Shown in pieces: positions 44,531 to 56,815 of a stretch of DNA of 64,000 nt. This stretch comes from Microvelia longipes (Eukaryota; Arthropoda; Insecta; Hemiptera; Veliidae), in assembly GCA_018340805.1 (NCBI GenBank), contig JACMZG010001863.1:21964218-22028217 (forward strand), given 5' to 3'. The notes beneath the pieces were generated by a model. It did no database searches. It was not told the DNA's origin and saw only the letters and a list, made by a program, of their open reading frames with translations. Numbering within the stretch: the stretch's first letter is position 1; each line of letters starts with the position of its first letter. Both the position numbers and the translations under genes were made by a program.

Positions 44531-45096
44531 AAGCGTTACAATGACTTTATGAAAGTTCTTTATTTATATTAATACATAAATATGTCAATAAAGCTTTTTG
44601 ACATTTCTATTTTACATGTCACTTCACTTTTCATTAATATTTTTCCAAAGTTTTTCTTTTTTTTTCTTATTTATTGAAATAGATTTATTAAAATGAATCA
44701 GTTAAAAGGAACCGCACTTTTTGAATACTCTCAATAAATCAGACGAGAACTTCAATCTATGGTTATAAGGTAAGTGTTTCCTTCTCTTTTATTAATTATA
44801 TACTAAATATAATTAGTTTATTTTAGTAGTTTTCGTAATCTATTAAATCTGGAAATATTTGGATTATAATTTAGTTTGCCTATTTATAAATATTTGTATC
44901 ACTGTTTTTTTGACATTTGTTAAAAATTGTTCAGTACTAAGATAAATGCTTTTTATAGAACTTCACGTTTTTCCTGCATCTTGAATATATCATAATAAAC
45001 TAAATATATTCCAATAATTAGAATGTATTACAATAATTAAAATACATTTTCATCTTAAAAGATATTACAATTTATGATATTATTTTATTATAAATT
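44531..45096. other. Spacer without recognised gene
   Basis: An ATG at about 44,694 opens a short frame that breaks after 15 codons; a gag-like SDENFNLW follows in another frame. This could be a retroelement remnant but is weak. Confidence 0.3.
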
Positions 45097-45345
45097 TTTG
45101 TTTTTGCTCATTTTTTCCTGGTTTTTTCGACTTTTTGGTAACTTAGAGTGGTCCTATTAACTTCGGACCGGTTTCATTCGATACAGCACCAAAATACATA
45201 AAAAACCACACCCTACTCTAAATTTATTTTTTATCGAACTAAATTTTGGTTTCCGGTAATTTGCAATGGTTTTTTCGACTTTTTGGTCAATTAGAGTGGT
45301 CGTATCGACTTCGACCGGTTTCATTCGATTCAGCGTCTTAACATA
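45097..45345 (-). repeat. hAT-internal tandem units, copy B
   Basis: Two of the three units seen at 28385-28745, carrying GACTTCG(G)ACCGGTTTCATT and ACACCCTACTC. Confidence 0.75.
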
Positions 45346-45544
45346 AATATTGACCTTTTTATGTCAATATTATCGCTAATGACGCCTGTCCCATTAGCGA
45401 ATTTTATTCCCAAAGGAAATTAGCTAAATAAATTATCCAAATTTATTGAAAAATAAAAATTTGGTTGATGGCCTCGATTACCTAGAAAACAACAACTCTG
45501 AATCTTAATGTACTTCATGCGTACAAGGTAAATTATTTCGGAAA

Positions 45545-47269
45545 CCTTTCAGGCAGGTTTTATGTCCTCAGAGTAAGCGGCCACTTGAATTTCTAATTTA
45601 TTGGACCCAATGTAGTCCCAATGTGTGTGTCTTATCCGCCTTCTCTTGCGGGATCACGATATAATTTAACGGCCGCGACACTTTGAAAGTTTATCGAAGT
45701 TTAACAAAAACGGAACCAGACAAAGAGACTGTGCAGTCTATATTAAGCGTGTTAGAGAAGCATTGCGTGCCAAAGAAAAATGACATAATGAATGTATTTA
45801 AATTTTTGAGTAGACGGCAGAAAATTGAGGAACCTTTTGAAAAATTCTATGCAGACTTAAGATATTTAGCTCAGCTGTGTGATTTTCAAGATCAAGAAGA
45901 TAAGCTATTAAAAGCACAAATAGCTTTAGGAATTTCGTCTAGATCTGTGCGGGAGCGATTACTTAGAGAAGAGGCGCCCTAGAACTTTAGATAAAGTTGT
46001 TACTTTTTGTGAATCGTCTGAATTAGCCGAGCTGAACATGAAACTAATTGAGACAGAGAGAGCGCTGGAGAGAAGTGTGGTGGATTAAGTTCGATCTAAC
46101 CACCCAAACTCGTTATCATACTATAAGAAGAATGATGGACAAAATATTGAGAAAAGAAATAACTCATGCCAAACAGTGTGGTTCAGAGCATGGTATTACT
46201 CAACGATGTCCAGCTCGCGGCAAAGTTTGTGCAAAATGCCGGGGAAGAAATCATTTCTCACGCATGTGCTGGCATGATAAACAAAGAAGGGAGCGCCTTA
46301 GCCAGTCGCGTCGCTGTCATAACGTTGAAGAACATGATGAAATAGAACCAACTTCTGAAGTCGACTATTCAGTCAACCAAGTCTCTGTTGATAGCATCAA
46401 AACAACTAAATGGCGTAAGAGTATTAATATAGAAGGTATTCCTATAAACTTTAAGTTAGACAGTGGTTGAGATGTATATATTCTCCCCCTCCCTCAAGTC
46501 AACCGAGTTGGGTTACAGAGATGCATATAGAAAAGTAAAATTAAATTAGAGGCTTATGGAGGATTTATGATTGAAACTGTGGGAGTTTCTGCTAAGGTTG
46601 AAACGTCTAAATCTGATGCTGTACCTTATGCTAGTTCTGCTCGTAGAGTTCCTTTAAAAATTAAAGACCGTTTTAAAGAATCATTAGATCATCTAGTGGA
46701 AAAAAATATCATAGTCCCCGTCAATGAAACTGCTGATTGGGTATCAAACGTGGTGATACCCAAAGAGAGACCAAATGGGTCTCTCCGGATATGTATTGAC
46801 CCTACTCACTTGAACAAATATAAGAGAAAGACATACGATTCCAACTGTAAACGAATTAGTCCCTGGCCTTGCCTATAAAAAATTTTTCAGGGTGCTTGAT
46901 ATTAAAGATGGATTTTATCATATCATATACCTCTCGATGAAGAATCTAGTAAGCTGTGCACGTTAAGCACTGTGTTTGGGACGTTCCGCTTTCTGAGATC
47001 TCCATTTGGATTGAGTAACCTTCCCGAATTGTTTCATAAGCTAGTATCTAAATATTTTAGTGATATTGACAGTGTAACGGTGTACTTTGATGATATTTGT
47101 ATAGCTACCGATAGCAAAGAAGAGAATGACCGAGTATTGTTGTTGCTATGGCAACTGTCAAATGATTATAACAAGATATTTTCTGTATTTGTCATTGTGA
47201 GTTATATAATTAAATGTAACTGTTCACCTTTACTAATTGTTTAATTAACTTAGTGTTAATACTAAAACA
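45545..47269 (+). mobile_element. Deleted copia/gypsy chimera, copy B
   Basis: A stub of copia integrase (ends at AATTTAACGG, 45,663-45,672) joins directly to gypsy gag (from 45,672). Zinc region, protease with the same Asp-Ser-Gly-stop (about 46,468), RT with YFDD at 47083-47094 and a 3' LTR at 47138-47269 follow. The 5' LTR and primer-binding site are gone, so it cannot move by itself. Confidence 0.85.
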
Positions 47270-47279
47270 CTCATCCTCC

Positions 47280-47818
47280 CTGCTTCGGACTTCCTTCGCT
47301 CGTCTTTAGATAGTAAATGCATCCGTATTATTCTTAGCGGTCACCCATAAAGCACTGACCACGCTCAATGCTTCTTATTTTTTATGATCAAACAAAAATC
47401 CTAGATGTACTTATTGTAGTAAAACGAAACTCAATGTACTTATTTATTAGGTAATAATATACACTTGTACCAAATTTCAACTCAATTAAATCATTTTCTG
47501 TTTTTTACAATTTTTTAAAAAACGTACACAAGTCATTCAATAAAAATTGAACTAATGCTGACAATCAAATGAAACTTGGCTGATATGTTAGTCTTACATA
47601 GCTACATGCGTGCTAAATTTTAATGCGATTGTACCATTTTCCGCGTGTTATGAATTTTCGAAATTTTTGCTGTCATTATTGCGGGTAAATGACGTCATAA
47701 AAAATATTTTCCGAATAGCATAGCTACAGCGGTAGTCTGATTTTTGAACAAAATTTCAACTCTCTAGCATAAATACACTGGGTGCTACAATGATAACAGA
47801 CACACACACACAACTTTA
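47280..47818 (+). repeat. Dispersed repeat copy in segment B
   Basis: Counterpart of 31630-32242, with the same order of segments and the CACACA end. Confidence 0.7.
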
Positions 47819-49716
47819 CATTTTGGGCAGCAAGCATATATTTAGATAAAACAAAAGATATAAACGCGGATCTAACCAAAATTGAACAAAACATTACCAA
47901 AATAAAAAGTAAACCTCTTCTTTGTTTAGATAGTAACGCTAGAAATGTTTCTTGGTATGATCGTCTGACTGACCAAAGAGGAATTATTCAAAGAATTTCT
48001 AGCATCCAATAATTTAATTTTTTGAACGTAGATTTGCAAAAATACTCGTTTGAAACTATCAGAGCATCAAGTAATGCCGACATAACGATTGCCAACTCTT
48101 CCATGTTAAGTTATATACATGATTGGTGTATAGATGATGAAGAAAGCCTATCAGACCACAAAAATTTAAATTTTACAATAAAATAAATAATAAATTACCC
48201 TCCTACAACAAGCAAAAAATAATACAAAAAAGGCGGACTGGGAAAAATTTAGGAGTGAAATAGTAAAAAGATTGAAAATTGTTTTAAATTCTAAGAGTAA
48301 TGAAGAGGACGACATAATAGAATCTCTCGTTAGTTGTGATGATATCGAAACAACAGTGAGTTCTATTAACTCTGCTATAACCAAGGCTTGTTGCAAATCT
48401 ATGCCCCGACAGAAGAAGTTATTCAGTAAAGCCAAGAAGAAAGTTCCTTGGTGGTTTAATGGAATAGAAAATATAAGACATTAAGTTCGAGAAGCAAGAA
48501 AAAAATACCAAAGAACTATAACAGACGAAGAGTTGGGACTAAATAGAAACAAAATGTTATGATTGACAAAAACAATATAAAACACATATTAATCAAGCTA
48601 AATATGACTCATGGAAAGATTTTGTTACTAATTCCTCAGACCCGTGGAAAACAGCGTGCACAGCAGCTGCAAATATAATAATAAATCCTCCAGTTCTTAC
48701 ATCACAAAAACAAGATGGTACTTTTACTGAAAGCATTGAAGATACTCTAGATGAATTAATAAATAAATTTCTACCAAAAGATGACCCTAAATCAGATACT
48801 GAATTTCATAAAAAAACTAAGAAAAGAAATGCATCAAGAATTAAAAAACCTAAGTAACGATCCTCCTTTCAAAAATTTTTAAGTAAAAAATGCCCAACAC
48901 CGAACATAATAATAAAGCCCCAGGAGAGGATGGAATAACTAATGAAATTTTTAAAAAAATCTTTGAATACCTGCCAAAGTTTTTGACAGCGTTGTTTAGT
49001 GAATGTTTCAAGAGAGAAATCTTTTCCAAGTGCTGGAAGATATCAAGCATTGTTATTGTACAAAAACCAGGAAAAGAACACGTAAAAACAGCTGTAAAAT
49101 ATCGCCCAGTAAGCTTATTACCTTGCTTAGCTAAAAATGTTTGGACGATTGTTGATAGACAGAATATATTAACCAAAAACAGAAATGACGCAATAATAAA
49201 AGTTAATTCATTTATAGAGAATCGTCTAAAAATATAAATGAGAGTAGCTTAGTTTCTATTAAAAAGACTGACTAATTTGAAGACTGACTGACTAATTTGA
49301 AATAATAAGATTGAATTTTAACCAAATAAACACTCTGACTTTAATTGTTCTAGTTCTAGTTGTCGTCGTTTCACAGAACTGCTATAGCTGTAAACACTGC
49401 CTAGTACCTTAATGGCATCTGGATCTGGATGAAGTGGAGCATTAGAGGTCGGCGTGTCTTGTCTTGCTGCTCCTTGTTCCTCAGTCTGTACTTGGTTGGT
49501 GGCTACTGGGTTATCCGAGCTTCTTAGTAACAATAAATTAAAACTGACTAATATTTTTTCTCAGGACTTCCTAAAATGAGACTCTGGAAATATTGACTAT
49601 TTGATGCATGAAAATCTGAATCACAGGTAGACATCAAAGTTGCCAGTTTGTCGCTGTCAACCTGTTCATTCACAAATTCTCATGCATCTTACTTTCCAAC
49701 ATCCTCGGGGCCGACC

Positions 49717-50355
49717 TTAAACTCGGCCACTCGCCCAACTGGATGCCGGATGCCGTCTTTTTCTACCTCTCACACATCCGTCTTGTCCTGGCAGCAACTT
49801 AAAGACTTTTTCTACGACGACAACTAGATCGTACATTTTGACTGCTGTTTCCTCCTTTTTGTCAATTTGAGATATTCGCCAAGTTATCTTTTCTTTGACG
49901 ACTGTCCCGTCGGACCCATTCCACACCCTAGCGTTTCTTGAAGTTCTATTGAGGATGGAGAACGGAGTTTGGCATTCTTGGTCAGCCTTATCCAGCGACA
50001 CATGTGTCAACGGCCTAATGTTGACAATACTCTCAACCTGTACCAGCAATGTTTGCAAAACCTCCTCCCGTGGAGCCCGTTCTTTTAAAATAGCAGATAA
50101 TACCGTCTTACTTTTGTTGGGAGCGCAATCATCAGGAGGTATTTGCTTGTCTAAATCTTTCCATAGAAGACAAGTTTCCCTCCTGCCATTAACAAAGCAA
50201 GTTGTCTGGTTTGCTATGTTAGCAGCGTAAGTGTCTTCTATGCTTAAATGATTGTTTGGAACTACCCTAATATTGTCTTTTATAATATTATATGAATTGT
50301 CATCGTCAATTGTCTTATAAATATGAAAAAGTTTCGGAAAATCTAAGGTGTGCAA
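49717..50355 (-). pseudogene. BEL/Pao pol-integrase deletion fusion, copy B
   Basis: The 212-codon frame has the same internal junction as copy A and extends into the integrase C-terminal tail (VVVVEKVFKLLPGQDGCVRG, GRKRRHPASSWASGRV). Confidence 0.8.
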
Positions 50356-51355
50356 TCAATATTACCGTGTAGAACCCAACCTAATAGGGTTCTGCTTAAG
50401 ACTGGACCTGTGTCATTCGATCCGTGTATTATTTCCCTAGATATGATGAGAGGCCAATTATCTTGTCCAATTAAAATTTTTGGTTCGTCTAAAGTTAAAG
50501 CTATATTTAAATTATTATCTATGTACGGGTATTTCTTTTTTATTATTTCAAAATTAATTTTTGAAACAAAAACTTTTAATAGTTCGAACATTTTTTAATT
50601 TAAACTGTTTACTATTGTCTTCAGGGGCTGATATTTTAAGATTGACTAACTTTTAATCTTTTTCTTTGTGTGCAATATTATTAGTCCATTGAATTATCAA
50701 TGGTTTTTTAGGACTATTTAGTCTCAATTTGTCTACTATATCGTTTAGTATCAATGTCACTGTTGATCCTTCATCAAATATTGCAGTAGTTTCCAATTCC
50801 TGGCCTTCAGAACCAAAAATTTTAATAGGACATATCTTAAGTAATGTTTGTGAAGTAGCATTATGAAAAGCATTAATAATTTTATTTTCGTCTTTTTGTG
50901 AATTATTTTTATGTAACAAAGGATGATGATTTTTGAAACATCCGTTTTCCTTACATTAAATTTTTCTGCGACAATCTACAGTTTTATGACCACCCCCTAA
51001 ACAAGAAAAACATCGATGGGCTTAAGATAGTTCATTCCATCGTTCGTCTATGGTCATTTTGATAAATTTATTACAATCTTTTATTTCATGTTCCCCAGAT
51101 TTACAAACTATACATGTTTTTTGGTTTTTATTTTCATTTGACAATTATTTTTAGTTTGACTTATATCTAACATTTTGTAAAATCTCTTTGTTTTGATTTT
51201 GCTATAATATCAAGATTTGAAGGTATGTTAATATAAGATAATATCTGCCCTTTTGAATTATCCAATTTTTTAAAATCTAGAAGAGTAGGCATCCTCCCGT
51301 TGCAGACATTGACGAGATAGTCACCCCAGTTAATTTTAAAACTATTCGGTAATTT

Positions 51356-51838
51356 TTACATTAAATTTTCTAACAAAATTGGATTTGATAAATGATGTTG
51401 GGCATTAAGATTTTCTATAGTGACGACAAGGTTAGATACTGAAGTTGCAAATTCCAAAAACGCTTCACTATCCCCTTCATTTATCAAATTATTAGATTGT
51501 ACATTAGCAATCAAATTCCTAATAATAAGTTCGGGACGGCCAAATCTTAATTCTAAAATCCTAATTATTTCCGGGATGCTACCTGGAGTTATCAAAAGGG
51601 CACTTACCGCATCTTTAGCCTTGCCTTTGAGACATTGTTGCAAGCGAGCAATATTCTCATTGTCCGAAAATTTACAAATCTTAGTTGTTTCTTTAAATTG
51701 TGATATAAATAATGGCCAATCTAGAGGATCCCCTGAGAACTGGTGAAGATCTATCTTAATTCCTTTTCTAGAAATGATAGATTTAAATAATTCTTCATTA
51801 TTTACATTATCATTTCTTTTATTTGAAAGGGGGATCAA
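51356..51838 (-). pseudogene. BEL/Pao gag DUF1759 domain, copy B
   Basis: The 160-codon frame has the same KIDLHQFSGDPLDWPLFISQ core as copy A, here with about 13 extra N-terminal codons. It stops before the zinc-knuckle part. Confidence 0.85.
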
Positions 51839-51847
51839 GGAAGAAGG

Positions 51848-52303
51848 TTACCTGGAGTCATTACCTGGTGGACTAGATGGAGTGTCAGTAATCAGTGGCA
51901 ATGTGTCATGCCTTAAAGGGCTGATTGAATGTCTATCTCTAGTAGGTCTACAGTGACTACCATGCTTACTTCGTCTACTACCTTCCTCAACCAGACGTAG
52001 TTGTTCTGCCTGGGTGCGCATTTTTAAGAGTTCCTTTTCTGTTTGTAACTGCCTTATCTGCCTGGACATTTCCGCTTCTTTTTCTTCAAGTTGAAGGAGT
52101 GCTTGGCGTTCCAAAATCTGTAGTTCTAGTTGTCGTCGTTTCACAGAACTGCTATAGCTGTAAACACTGCCTAGTACCTCAATGGCATCTGGATCTGGAT
52201 GAAGTGGAGCATTAGAGGTCGGCGTGTCTTGTCTTGCTGCTCCTTGTTCCTCAGTCTGTACTTGGTTGGTGGCTACTGGGTTATCCGAGCTTCTTAGAAA
52301 CAA
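51848..52303 (-). pseudogene. BEL/Pao gag N-terminal region, copy B
   Basis: The 151-codon frame has a low-complexity start followed by a Gln/Glu/Leu-rich coiled coil (SRQIRQLQTEKELLKMRTQA) and a basic His/Arg tail, typical of the region before the DUF1759 domain. The first ~55 codons are repeated in the 3' terminal repeat (49533-49318). Confidence 0.8.
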
Positions 52304-54731
52304 TAAATTAAAACTGACTAATATTTTTTCTCAGGACTTCCCAAAATGAGACTCTGAAAATATTGACTATTTGACTTTTTGATGCATGAAACTATCTGAA
52401 TCACAGGTAGACATCAAAGTTGCCAGCTTGTCGCTGTCAACTCAGCTGTCAACCTGTTCATTCACAAATTCTCATGCATCTTACTTTCCAACAGTTTCTC
52501 TTGAAGTTGAAGGAGTTCGAAGCAGCTTGGTGGCTAATGATTATTCATCGTTTAAAAAATTTAAAATGCCCTAAAAATTTGGTCAAATTAGTACTATCTT
52601 ATTTTAAAGATAGATCCAGCAAACTTTCAATAGACTCATTCAGTAAAATTGATAACCCGACCTAGGGGTGTCCACAAGGTTCTTCAAGTTCCCCAGGACT
52701 CTGTAATATGCATTCGCGGATGATTACCTTCTTTTAGTAGCAGCAAAATCAGAAGAAGATTTAGAAGTAGTAACTAATGAAGTTAGTATTACGAATGATC
52801 AATAGCTGGGCCATTAGAAACAAGTTAAGTTTCAGTAAAGATAAATCCCAATACCTATATATTACAAGGCAAAAGAAAAAATAATTAAATTTATATTTTT
52901 TAGATACTAATCATATAAAAATAGAAAACTGCTTTAAATACTTAGGTATATACCTAACAGATAACTGGACATGGGGTACAGATATTCGGGAAACCATTTC
53001 TAAGATTCAATCATTTGTACATATTTTATCAAGATCAGCAAAATTACATTGGGGTCTAGGCTATAAAGCTCTGAAAATTATATATAACGGAGCCTTTCGT
53101 CCAATGATATTACATGCTGCTCCTGCTTGGATTGAAGGGTTAGAAGTCAAGGCTAATAAACAAAGATTAAAGACTTGTCAATGTTTGATTGCTTTAAGGA
53201 TTATAAAAGATTATCGAACCATATCCTATGAAGCTTGCTGTGTCTTAGGAGGGATCCTTCCTATCTGTGAAGAAGCGTATCAAGCCTATGATGTTTATAG
53301 ATTCCAAAAAGGTGCCAACTTAAATTGAATTGACAGTGAAAATTTAGAACAACCATTAGATTATAAATTTTGGCCTCGCCCAGCAAATTATAAAGAATTA
53401 AATTAAATTATCTATCTATACTGACGGTAGTAAAAAATCAGAAGGAGTTGGCTGTGCATTTGTGGTCTACTCAAACTCTAACGTTATTTCCACTAAAACG
53501 TTTAAACGTTCACCACAATGTTCAAACAACCAAACAGAATAGTTTGATATCTTTAAAGCTGTCGAATGGCTAGTTGAAAGAAACAATAAAAATAAAAGAT
53601 GCATTATTAAAACACACAACAGATTTACATTAGATTGTCTTAACAGTATTTGGAACCATAATCCTTTCATAATGAAAATTCGAAATATAATTAACGTTTT
53701 ACCTTTTGGCTAAGTTTCTTTTAATTGGGTTATAGCACATGCAGGAATAGAAGGAAATGAAAATGCAGACAGTTTAGCCAAAACAGCAAGTACTGATGAC
53801 AACCTAAAAAATTGGTAACTTACAGGAGTAAGTTACCAATTTTACCCAAGTCTTAAGCAATTAGGAAATCAAGAGAAAGGAAAATCGAGAATTGGAATCT
53901 TACTTGGAACAATTCATCCAATGGAGCTACGACAAAATTATTTTTTCCAACTATAAGCCATCGTTTGAAGTTTGGACCATGGGATCACGGATTATTCATA
54001 TAAATTTACAATGTTTACAACAGGATATTGAAAATTTAACGAGTATCTGAAAAGAATCAACTTAAATGATTCTAGCTGTTGTAAGTGTGATGGCAGAACG
54101 GACGAGTCTCCCTTGCATTTAATATAGATAGTAACATATTAGATAAAGAAAGATTTCCTTTAAAACAATATATAATGACACCAGGAAACAACTGGCCAGT
54201 ACCTACAACTCAACTCATACAATAAAAATTTAAACAACACTTCATTAATTTTATTGGCACAATTAATTTTGAAAATTTATAAATACATCGGAAAAAATCC
54301 CTTAGGAATGATAACCAAAAATATGAACTAATTTTCAAGAACACTTATTTTAGAGAAAATGAAGCCTAAATTACCACGAAAAATCAAGTCAAATCAGGTA
54401 CCCCGTACCTGATTTTTTGCTTCTTTATTTAGTGTGAATAAATATTAAATAATCGTCATAAAGAAGGATATTTTCGAACCAAACTTGGTACAAAAATTAA
54501 ACTTAGCAGGACTTCTGCCCCCCCCCCCCCGAACTCTTATTGCAAACTATGTTGTTGTTACGTTGAAAATCCAGTTTGTTGCGTTAACACATTTATTAAT
54601 TTTATTTTTATCACAATTAAATAATTTTTATTGACAAGTATTTTTGTAATGCATAAAAAAACTGCTATTACAGAAAAAATACACTATTTACACATAAGCA
54701 TTAGGTACATTTTTGAACCATCTTTTTTTAG

Positions 54732-54927
54732 GACCAACATTTTAAAAAGATCTGGGAAGAGGCATTAATGACTCACCTCGACAACAAAGACGTTGTATGT
54801 TCCAGGCATTTCGAAAAAAGTCAAATTGAAACAATGTTTAAAAAACAACTAAGCGTAGGAGAATACATTGCAAAAAATAACGCTCCTAAACTTTCTAAGA
54901 ACGCTGTTCCAACATTACATATAACAG
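54732..54927 (+). CDS. THAP-domain-like exon, copy B
   Basis: It has the same protein frame, acceptor and phase-1 donor as 39053-39248; the only difference I see is silent. The exon-like array follows about 1.9 kb downstream because a LINE has inserted between them. Confidence 0.55.
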
Positions 54928-55389
54928 GTAATAATGCAAACGCCGTCAGCGTGATAAATGTTAACCAGAACAGAAATATCAGAAAAGTAATGAAAGTTTA
55001 TGTATTGTTCGTAAATCCAATATCATGTTTAACAAAATGTACCAGAATTCTTCAAGAAGGCAATAATACATAGCAACAATATTGTAAATTGTTTAATGTT
55101 GATAAAATTAGTTGTGGTGATTCATCTAAACTAGTGAATGCACCAATACTAAATAAGCATTATAAAGATAAAAAGCTAAAAAGAGAAAAGAAAAAGGCTC
55201 GACTCAAGCTCTTCATGAAAAATTTAATAACGTGTCAGGCACACATATTTCATCATATACTATACATACTTAAAATTTACTAATCACGCTTGTTAAATTA
55301 CATTCTGTATAGTCTCTCTTGCAATTATTGTTAACTTGAAAGTATGTTTTATATACTAACAGCATTAAGTACACACTAGAACAGCGTAT

Positions 55390-56545
55390 ATCAAAAGCTT
55401 TTGATAGAGTATGTATTTCAACTCTACTTAAAAAATGTGAACTTCTAAACATCAAAGGAAACGCTTATTCGTTACTCAAAGAATTCCTTTCACATAGGGT
55501 GCAATACGTAGAACACAACAATATATGTTCACAACATAAATTAATTAATAAAGGGGTTCCACAGGGATCCATTTTAGGCCCTATTCTTTACCTTCTAAGC
55601 ACGAATGATATGCCAATGTTCATGGACCTAACTAATACAGAAAAGATAATAGAAGACTTACCTACCTTTGCAGATGATTCCAACCTGACTCACCGCCATT
55701 CTGACGAAACTAAGCTGAAAAAAATAGGAGATCAAAGATTAAGTAAAATGGAATATTGGTTTAGTAGCAATGACTTTATACTAAATAAAGATAAAACACA
55801 GTCATTAATCATAAGTCTCCGACTTGATTACAAACAACAACCAGTAAAATTTCTGGGAGTCACTATTGTCGGTAAATTAAATTGGAAAGACCATGTCACA
55901 ACAATGACTAAAAGTATTGCTAGATACTTATTTGTTTTTAGAAAGTTAAAAGACTCGTTACCAGAAGAAACTCTTGTGCTCGTCTACAAATCTCTTGTTC
56001 AGAGCAGGTTAAATTATGCTATTATTGCCTGGGGACACGTCAATTTAGATCCATTGCTTATTTATCAAAAAAAGATAATTAGAAGAATAACGGGAGCCAA
56101 ACCTGGTTCACACTGTCAATCTTCATTTAAGAGACTGGCAATAATGACTGTCATAAATCTTTTTATTTTTAATTCTGTGCTCTTTATTAAAAGAACTTAA
56201 ATAAATTTAAAACCAATAGTGATTATCATAGATATAATACAAAGAATAAAAATGTACTTACAATACCAACTCATAGACTTAAGAAGTCAGAAGTGGGTCA
56301 TAGTGTATTGGGGGTAAAACTTTTTAATCATTTAGATGTAAAAATTCAAGAGTTGCCAATAGATAATTTCAAAAGCCGTGAAAAAAGCCTTGACATAGCA
56401 GCCTTTTATAGTATTAATGAGTACTTTCTAATAAAATATGTTTGAGTAATTTATGTTACTTCTAATTTTTGTATATTTGACGATTTGCCATTGTACTGTA
56501 TAGTATTTATGCAAATAAAGATTTATTTATTTATATTATTATATT
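55390..56545 (+). mobile_element. 5'-truncated LINE (CR1/Jockey-like) present only in copy B
   Basis: It starts inside RT (SKAFDRV) and continues through GVPQGSILGP, the catalytic FADD (about 55,669) and the thumb to the stop near 56,200. The 3' part has AATAAAG and a (TTTA)n-type tail. Copy A has the uninterrupted site GCGTATATTCGTACAC at about 39,700, with a short TATAT-type duplication in B. No RNase H is seen. The 233-codon frame at 55499-56200 is uninterrupted, so this is a recent insertion. Confidence 0.88.
55499..56200 (+). pseudogene. Reverse transcriptase C-terminal part of the young LINE
   Basis: This open frame covers RT motifs from the GVPQGS loop through the active site TFADDSNLT to the thumb (KFLGVTIVGKLNWKDHV, RLNYAIIAWG). 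The N-terminal RT and endonuclease were lost by 5' truncation at integration, so no complete enzyme is encoded. RT of this type primes on nicked target DNA. Confidence 0.88.
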
Positions 56546-56546
56546 C

Positions 56547-56547
<1 letters not shown>

Positions 56548-56606
<59 letters not shown>

Positions 56607-56650
56607 TATATATATATATTATATATATATATATATTATATATATTATAT
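56548..56650. repeat. (CA)n/(TA)n microsatellite, copy B
   Basis: A long CA tract then TATATTA repeat, expanded relative to 39715-39820. Confidence 0.95.
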
Positions 56651-56815
56651 ATTATATTATTAAGTTAATAATATAACTTAATAATAATAGATTAAATTAA
56701 AATTAGTTTATTAAAAAAATTAAAAACTACATTCAAGTACACAATTAACTAAATCAAGTAACATTGTTTAATTCAAAATTTATGTGATATCTGTTTTCTT
56801 TTATATTGTTTATAG

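Larger units (their letters stand above)
49258..52493 (-). mobile_element. BEL/Pao retrotransposon nested in the LINE, copy B
   Basis: Counterpart of 33668-36821, flanked by GTTTCT at 49252-49257 and 52494-52499. Minus-strand gag N-terminal frame 52303-51848 is more complete here (151 codons, coiled coil). DUF1759 domain is at 51838-51356, protease DEGSTVTLI near 50,760, and the pol-integrase deletion fusion at 50355-49717 extends further into the integrase C-terminus. Terminal direct repeats are 52122-52493 and 49352-49701. Confidence 0.85.
47819..54330 (+). mobile_element. Non-LTR retrotransposon (I/R1-like) split by BEL, copy B
   Basis: Counterpart of 32243-38650. Endonuclease part to about 48,145, RT N-terminal part at 48890-49237, RT palm from 52,500 with FADD at 52713-52724, thumb to 53,328, RNase H at 53,415-53,800. 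The same stops and frame changes are present with few differences. Confidence 0.85.
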
